Source: Halanaerobium sp041694515 (GTDB lineage: Bacteria > Bacillota > Halanaerobiia > Halanaerobiales > Halanaerobiaceae). From it: a stretch of DNA of 16,826 nucleotides. The stretch lies in the NCBI GenBank assembly GCA_041694515.1, contig JASMSZ010000127.1, positions 1 to 16,826 of the forward strand, in the 5' to 3' direction. This document shows positions 13,532 to 16,826 of the stretch, in pieces (the stretch's first letter is position 1; the number at the start of each line of letters is the position of its first letter). The notes under the pieces are model-generated. The model searched no databases, was not told the origin of the DNA, and saw nothing but the letters and a program-made list of their open reading frames with translations. Made by a program: the position numbers and the translations under genes.

Positions 13532-14566
13532 GTGGGTTTAGATTACAAAAAAGCCGGAGTCGATATTGATGCCGGCAATCAGGCAGTTGAACTGATCAAA
13601 AAAGATGTACAGTCAACCTTTGGTCCGGAAGTAATGACTGGATTAGGGGGATTTGGCGGGCTTTTTAAGCCTGACTTAATCAATTATCAGAATCCAGTTT
13701 TAGTTTCAGGTACAGATGGAGTTGGAACCAAGCTCAAACTGGCCTTTAAACTGGATCTTCATAATACAATTGGCATTGATTTAGTAGCCATGTCAGTTAA
13801 TGATATACTGGCTCAGGGAGCTCAACCTTTATTCTTCCTCGATTATCTGGCAGCTGGAAAACTGGAGCCGAAAAAAACTGCTGAGATTGTAAAAGGGATT
13901 GCAGCCGGCTGTAAAGAGGCTGGTGCAGCTCTAATTGGTGGAGAAACTGCAGAAATGGCAGGCTTTTATCAGCCGGGAGAATATGATCTGGCAGGGTTTG
14001 CAGTTGGAATTGTGGACCAGGATCAAATTATCACCGGAGCTGAGATTGAGGCTGGTGATTTAGTTATCGGTCTTAAATCAGATGGACTGCACAGCAATGG
14101 TTTTACTCTGGCTCGAGCAGCACTTTTTGAGAAAGCAGGTTTTGACTATACTGCAGAAGTTGAGGGCTTGGAAAAGAATTTAGGAGAAGAATTACTTAAA
14201 CCGACCAGAATTTATGTAAAAACTGTGCTGTCTCTGCTTAAAAAATATAAACTTAAAGGAATTGCTCATATTACCGGTGGTGGTTTAATAGAGAACTTAC
14301 CGCGCATTCTCCCAGCTGGTTTAAAAGCTGAAATCAAAAAAGACAGCTGGCAGCCGCAGATAATTTTCAAATTGATCCAGCAGGCAGGAGAGATTGCAGA
14401 AAAAGAAATGTACAGAACCTTTAATATGGGAATCGGAATGACCTTAGTTATAGATAAAGCTGATAAAGATAAAATACTTAAAGAACTTGCAGAAATGGGA
14501 GAAGAGGCCTGTCTGATTGGTGAAATAAAAGCAGGAGCTGCAGACACATCTCTCGAAATAAAATAA
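13532..14566 (+). CDS. purM: AIR synthase (phosphoribosylformylglycinamidine cyclo-ligase)
   Basis: 344 residues, the usual length. PurM closes the imidazole ring: FGAM + ATP to AIR. GTG at 13532 is the start, 7 nt after GAGGAGG (13518-13524). The overlapping ATG at 13530 leads to a stop after three codons. Visible motifs are LDYKKAGVDIDAGNQAVELI at the N-terminus, VSGTDGVGTKLKLAF near residue 60, GIDLVAMSVNDILAQGAQPL near 85, GGETAEMAGFY near 136 and HITGGGLIENLPR near 248. Its substrate must come from an FGAM synthase that is not encoded in this window. Translational coupling to purF is likely, given the 2-nt gap. Confidence 0.97.
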   Translation: MGLDYKKAGVDIDAGNQAVELIKKDVQSTFGPEVMTGLGGFGGLFKPDLINYQNPVLVSGTDGVGTKLKLAFKLDLHNTIGIDLVAMSVNDILAQGAQPLFFLDYLAAGKLEPKKTAEIVKGIAAGCKEAGAALIGGETAEMAGFYQPGEYDLAGFAVGIVDQDQIITGAEIEAGDLVIGLKSDGLHSNGFTLARAALFEKAGFDYTAEVEGLEKNLGEELLKPTRIYVKTVLSLLKKYKLKGIAHITGGGLIENLPRILPAGLKAEIKKDSWQPQIIFKLIQQAGEIAEKEMYRTFNMGIGMTLVIDKADKDKILKELAEMGEEACLIGEIKAGAADTSLEIK

Positions 14567-14579
14567 AGAAGGTGCAAAA

Positions 14580-15194
14580 ATGCTTAAACTAGCTGTTTTT
14601 GCCTCAGGCAGAGGCTCAAATTTTCAATCAATTATTGACAGTATCAAGAGTGGAGCCATTCCGGCCGAAGTTAAACTCTTAATCAGCGATAACCAGGATG
14701 CAGGTGCTTTAAAAAGGGCAGAACGCGAGAATGTAGAGCATCTGTTTATTGATCCGACTCATTTTGAAACAAAAGCTGATTACGAAAAAGAGTTAATTGG
14801 ACTCTTAAAAAATGCAGAAGTTGAACTTGTAGTTCTGGCGGGATATATGCGGATTCTTTCACCACTTTTTGTGCAGAAATTTAAAAATCAGATTATCAAT
14901 ATTCATCCTTCACTCTTACCTGCTTTTAAAGGTTTAGATGCTCAAAAACAGGCTGTGGATTATGGGGTTAAATACAGCGGCTGTACCGTTCATTTTGTGG
15001 ATCAGGGTATGGATACCGGCCCAATTATCAAACAGGCAGTGGTGGAGGTTAAAGCAGATGACAGTGCAGATAATCTGGCAGCCAGAATTTTAAAAGAAGA
15101 ACATAGAATTTATCCTGAGGCAGTCAAATTAATTGCAGAAGGAAAAATTAAAATCGAAGGACGAAAAGTTAAAATTTTAAAGGAGGAAAAATAA
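14580..15194 (+). CDS. purN: GAR transformylase (10-formyl-THF dependent)
   Basis: 204 residues. PurN formylates GAR with 10-formyltetrahydrofolate to give FGAR. ATG at 14580 follows AAGAAGGTG. The N-terminal KLAVFASGRGSNFQSII (3-19) binds the phosphate of GAR. The catalytic triad is visible as Asn107 and His109 in NIHPSLLP and Asp145 in GMDTGPI. The length fits PurN, and the folate-dependent type is distinct from the formate-dependent PurT. The last codons are lysine-rich. Its stop lies 2 nt before the purH start, and its 3' end contains the purH ribosome binding site. Confidence 0.97.
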   Translation: MLKLAVFASGRGSNFQSIIDSIKSGAIPAEVKLLISDNQDAGALKRAERENVEHLFIDPTHFETKADYEKELIGLLKNAEVELVVLAGYMRILSPLFVQKFKNQIINIHPSLLPAFKGLDAQKQAVDYGVKYSGCTVHFVDQGMDTGPIIKQAVVEVKADDSADNLAARILKEEHRIYPEAVKLIAEGKIKIEGRKVKILKEEK

Positions 15195-15196
15195 CT

Positions 15197-16774
15197 TTGT
15201 CTAAAATTAAAAGAGCATTGATCAGTGTTTCAAATAAGGAAGGTATTGTAGATTTTGCGAAGGGTTTAAAAGAATTTGGGGTAGAGATAATTTCAACCGG
15301 TGGGACAGGCCGGATGTTAAAAGAAAATGATGTCGAAGTTACAGATATTGAGCAGGTGACTAATTTCCCGGAAATGATGGATGGAAGAGTTAAAACTTTA
15401 CATCCCGCTGTTCACGGCGGTATTTTAGTAGTTAGAGATAATGAGCAGCATTTAAAGGAAATTGAAGCTCAAGATATTGAACCAATTGATCTTGTTGTCT
15501 GTAATCTCTATCCCTTTGCTGAAACAATTGCTAAAGAAGATGTGACTTTAGAAGAAGCAGTAGAAAATATTGATATCGGGGGACCGACCATGATTCGCTC
15601 TGCTGCCAAGAACAATAATGATGTGGCAGTTGTAGTTGATCCGGCTGATTATGACGAGCTTCTGGCTGAAATGAAGGCTGGTAATGGCGGTTTAACTAAA
15701 ACTCAAAAGCTAAAGCTTGCCTATAAGGCCTTCCACCATACTGCAGAATATGATCAGAGAATTCAGAAGTACCTGGGAGAAATTGTGCTGGATGATGAAG
15801 AAAAAGGAGAAATGCCGGAGACACTGCTGGACCGCTATGATAAAAAAGAAGATCTCCGCTATGGCGAAAATCCCCATCAAAAAGCAGCATTTTACTTAGA
15901 GGTTGAACAGAATGAACCATCTATTTCTACTGCCGAACAGCTGCACGGTAAAGGAATGTCCTATAATAACATCAACGATACAGATGGTGCTCTGGAACTA
16001 ATTAAAGAATTTGAAGCTAAACCAGCTGCAGCAGTAATTAAACATGCCAATCCCTGTGGAATCGCTACAGCTGATAATCTAAAAGAGGCATTTATTAATG
16101 CTCATGCAGGTGATCCCTTATCTGCCTTTGGTTCGATTGTAGCAGCTAATAGGAAAATTGATACAGCAGCAGCGGCAGAAATTGCAGATCAGGATAAATT
16201 TATTGAGGTGGTAATTGCTCCTGATTATGAAGCGGAAGCTTTAGAAATCTTAAAAGAACGTTCTGATAAAATGCGTATTCTAAAAACCGGAGAGCTTTCT
16301 ATTAATCGGGAAAAGCCAGGTTACAGCATGAAAAAGGTCACAGGTGGACTTTTAGTACAGGATAGAGACTTAGCTCAAACTGCTGCTGAAGATCTGGAAG
16401 TAGTAACCGAAAAGGCTCCAACTAAAGAACAGATTGAAGACTTACTATTTTCCTGGAAGGTAGTAAAACACGTTAAATCAAATGCAATTGTAATGGCCAA
16501 AGATGAGATGATAGTTGGTGTTGGTGCCGGTCAGATGAGTCGAGTTGATTCGATGATTATTGCCGGCCGTAAAGCTGAAGGCCGTCAGGAAGGTGGAGTT
16601 GCAGCCTCTGATGCATTCTTTCCTTTCCCGGATGCTGTAGAAAAAGCAGCTGAGCTGGGTGTTAAAGCAATTATTCAGCCCGGGGGTTCAATCCGTGATG
16701 ATCAGGTTATAGAAGCCTGTAATGAACTCGGAATTGCAATGGTCTTTACCGGTAAGAGACACTTTAGACATTAA
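15197..16774 (+). CDS. purH: Bifunctional AICAR transformylase / IMP cyclohydrolase
   Basis: 525 residues, slightly above the usual 510-515. PurH performs the last two steps to IMP. TTG at 15197 is the start, 10 nt after AGGAGG (15181-15186); the family N-terminus SKIKRALISVSNKEGIVDFA begins right there. The cyclohydrolase domain (about 1-195) shows STGGTGRML, VTNFPEMMDGRVKTLHPAVH and IDIGGPTMIRSAAKN. The transformylase domain shows DLRYGENPHQKAAFY, the catalytic Lys282-His283 in KHANPCG, GDPLSAFGS, SDAFFPFPDAV and the C-terminal GKRHFRH. It is the last gene of the operon: no further plus-strand gene begins within the remaining 52 nt. Confidence 0.97.
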   Translation: MSKIKRALISVSNKEGIVDFAKGLKEFGVEIISTGGTGRMLKENDVEVTDIEQVTNFPEMMDGRVKTLHPAVHGGILVVRDNEQHLKEIEAQDIEPIDLVVCNLYPFAETIAKEDVTLEEAVENIDIGGPTMIRSAAKNNNDVAVVVDPADYDELLAEMKAGNGGLTKTQKLKLAYKAFHHTAEYDQRIQKYLGEIVLDDEEKGEMPETLLDRYDKKEDLRYGENPHQKAAFYLEVEQNEPSISTAEQLHGKGMSYNNINDTDGALELIKEFEAKPAAAVIKHANPCGIATADNLKEAFINAHAGDPLSAFGSIVAANRKIDTAAAAEIADQDKFIEVVIAPDYEAEALEILKERSDKMRILKTGELSINREKPGYSMKKVTGGLLVQDRDLAQTAAEDLEVVTEKAPTKEQIEDLLFSWKVVKHVKSNAIVMAKDEMIVGVGAGQMSRVDSMIIAGRKAEGRQEGGVAASDAFFPFPDAVEKAAELGVKAIIQPGGSIRDDQVIEACNELGIAMVFTGKRHFRH

Positions 16775-16796
16775 AAAAATCCAGTCAGACTGGATT
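16773..16796 (-). terminator. Terminator oriented for a convergent gene
   Basis: AATCCAGT (16778-16785) and ACTGGATT (16789-16796) form an 8-bp stem with a 3-nt loop. A run of seven A precedes it on the plus strand. Read on the minus strand, the hairpin is therefore followed by a T-tract, which suggests that a gene on the minus strand ends beyond 16826. On the plus strand the tail is only TTAATATAG, so it is at best a weak terminator for purH. Confidence 0.6.
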
Positions 16797-16826
16797 AATA
16801 TAGATTTCCCTAATCAATTCTCCATT

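Noticed and set aside
14266..14577. 103-aa minus-strand frame within purM
   Set aside because: Antisense shadow of a well-conserved purM segment with no start signal.
1..16826. CRISPR array, tRNA or rRNA genes
   Set aside because: No regularly spaced repeats, cloverleaf with CCA-proximal features, or rRNA-like conserved blocks were seen.

Overview
The window is AT-rich, with strong GGAGG-type ribosome binding sites, tightly packed operons and several TTG/GTG starts. These traits fit a low-GC Firmicute. The transporter's solute-binding protein has an ordinary Sec signal peptide (Ala-X-Ala type) and no lipobox, which suggests a periplasm. Together with the anaerobe-like purine operon this points to a diderm, anaerobic lineage such as the Halanaerobiales. 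That assignment is inference from memory of the families, not a database result.

Layout. (1) 1-492, minus: the N-terminal part of an IS4-type transposase cut by the window edge, with a hairpin that can mask its ribosome binding site in read-through transcripts. (2) 560-1911: a structured leader, an intact DUF3841-type gene of unknown function, and an overlapping second paralogue broken by three A-tract frameshifts; a terminator follows at 2039-2080. (3) 2200-5359: a ugpB-ugpA-ugpE-like ABC importer operon (sn-glycerol-3-phosphate type) with no ATPase gene. (4) 5400-5904, minus: a 55-aa excisionase-like helix-turn-helix gene with its own promoter and terminator, flanked by doubtful small reading frames. 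(5) 5916-6318: promoter, guanine riboswitch, ykkC-type (PRPP class) riboswitch, terminator and an extragenic palindrome, all upstream of purD. (6) 6319-16774: a purine operon purD-purK-purE-purB-purC-[490-bp foldback repeat]-purF-purM-purN-purH, followed by a terminator oriented for a convergent gene beyond the window.

How the genes work together. PurF, PurD, PurN, PurM, PurK, PurE, PurC, PurB and PurH cover the pathway from PRPP to IMP except for FGAM synthase (purS/purQ/purL). Those genes are absent exactly where the Bacillus-type order would put them, between purC and purF, and that gap is filled by a three-armed degenerate inverted repeat. The tandem riboswitch can be read as a two-input logic gate. 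Guanine binding to the first aptamer favours termination. PRPP, the substrate of PurF, binds the second aptamer and prevents the terminator. The operon would then be silenced mainly when guanine is plentiful and PRPP is scarce.

The most notable items are the tandem guanine/PRPP riboswitch with visible base-pairing competition, the three-armed repeat at the missing purSQL position, a possible 48-aa gene that exactly fills the purK-purE gap, and the decaying DUF3841 pair.
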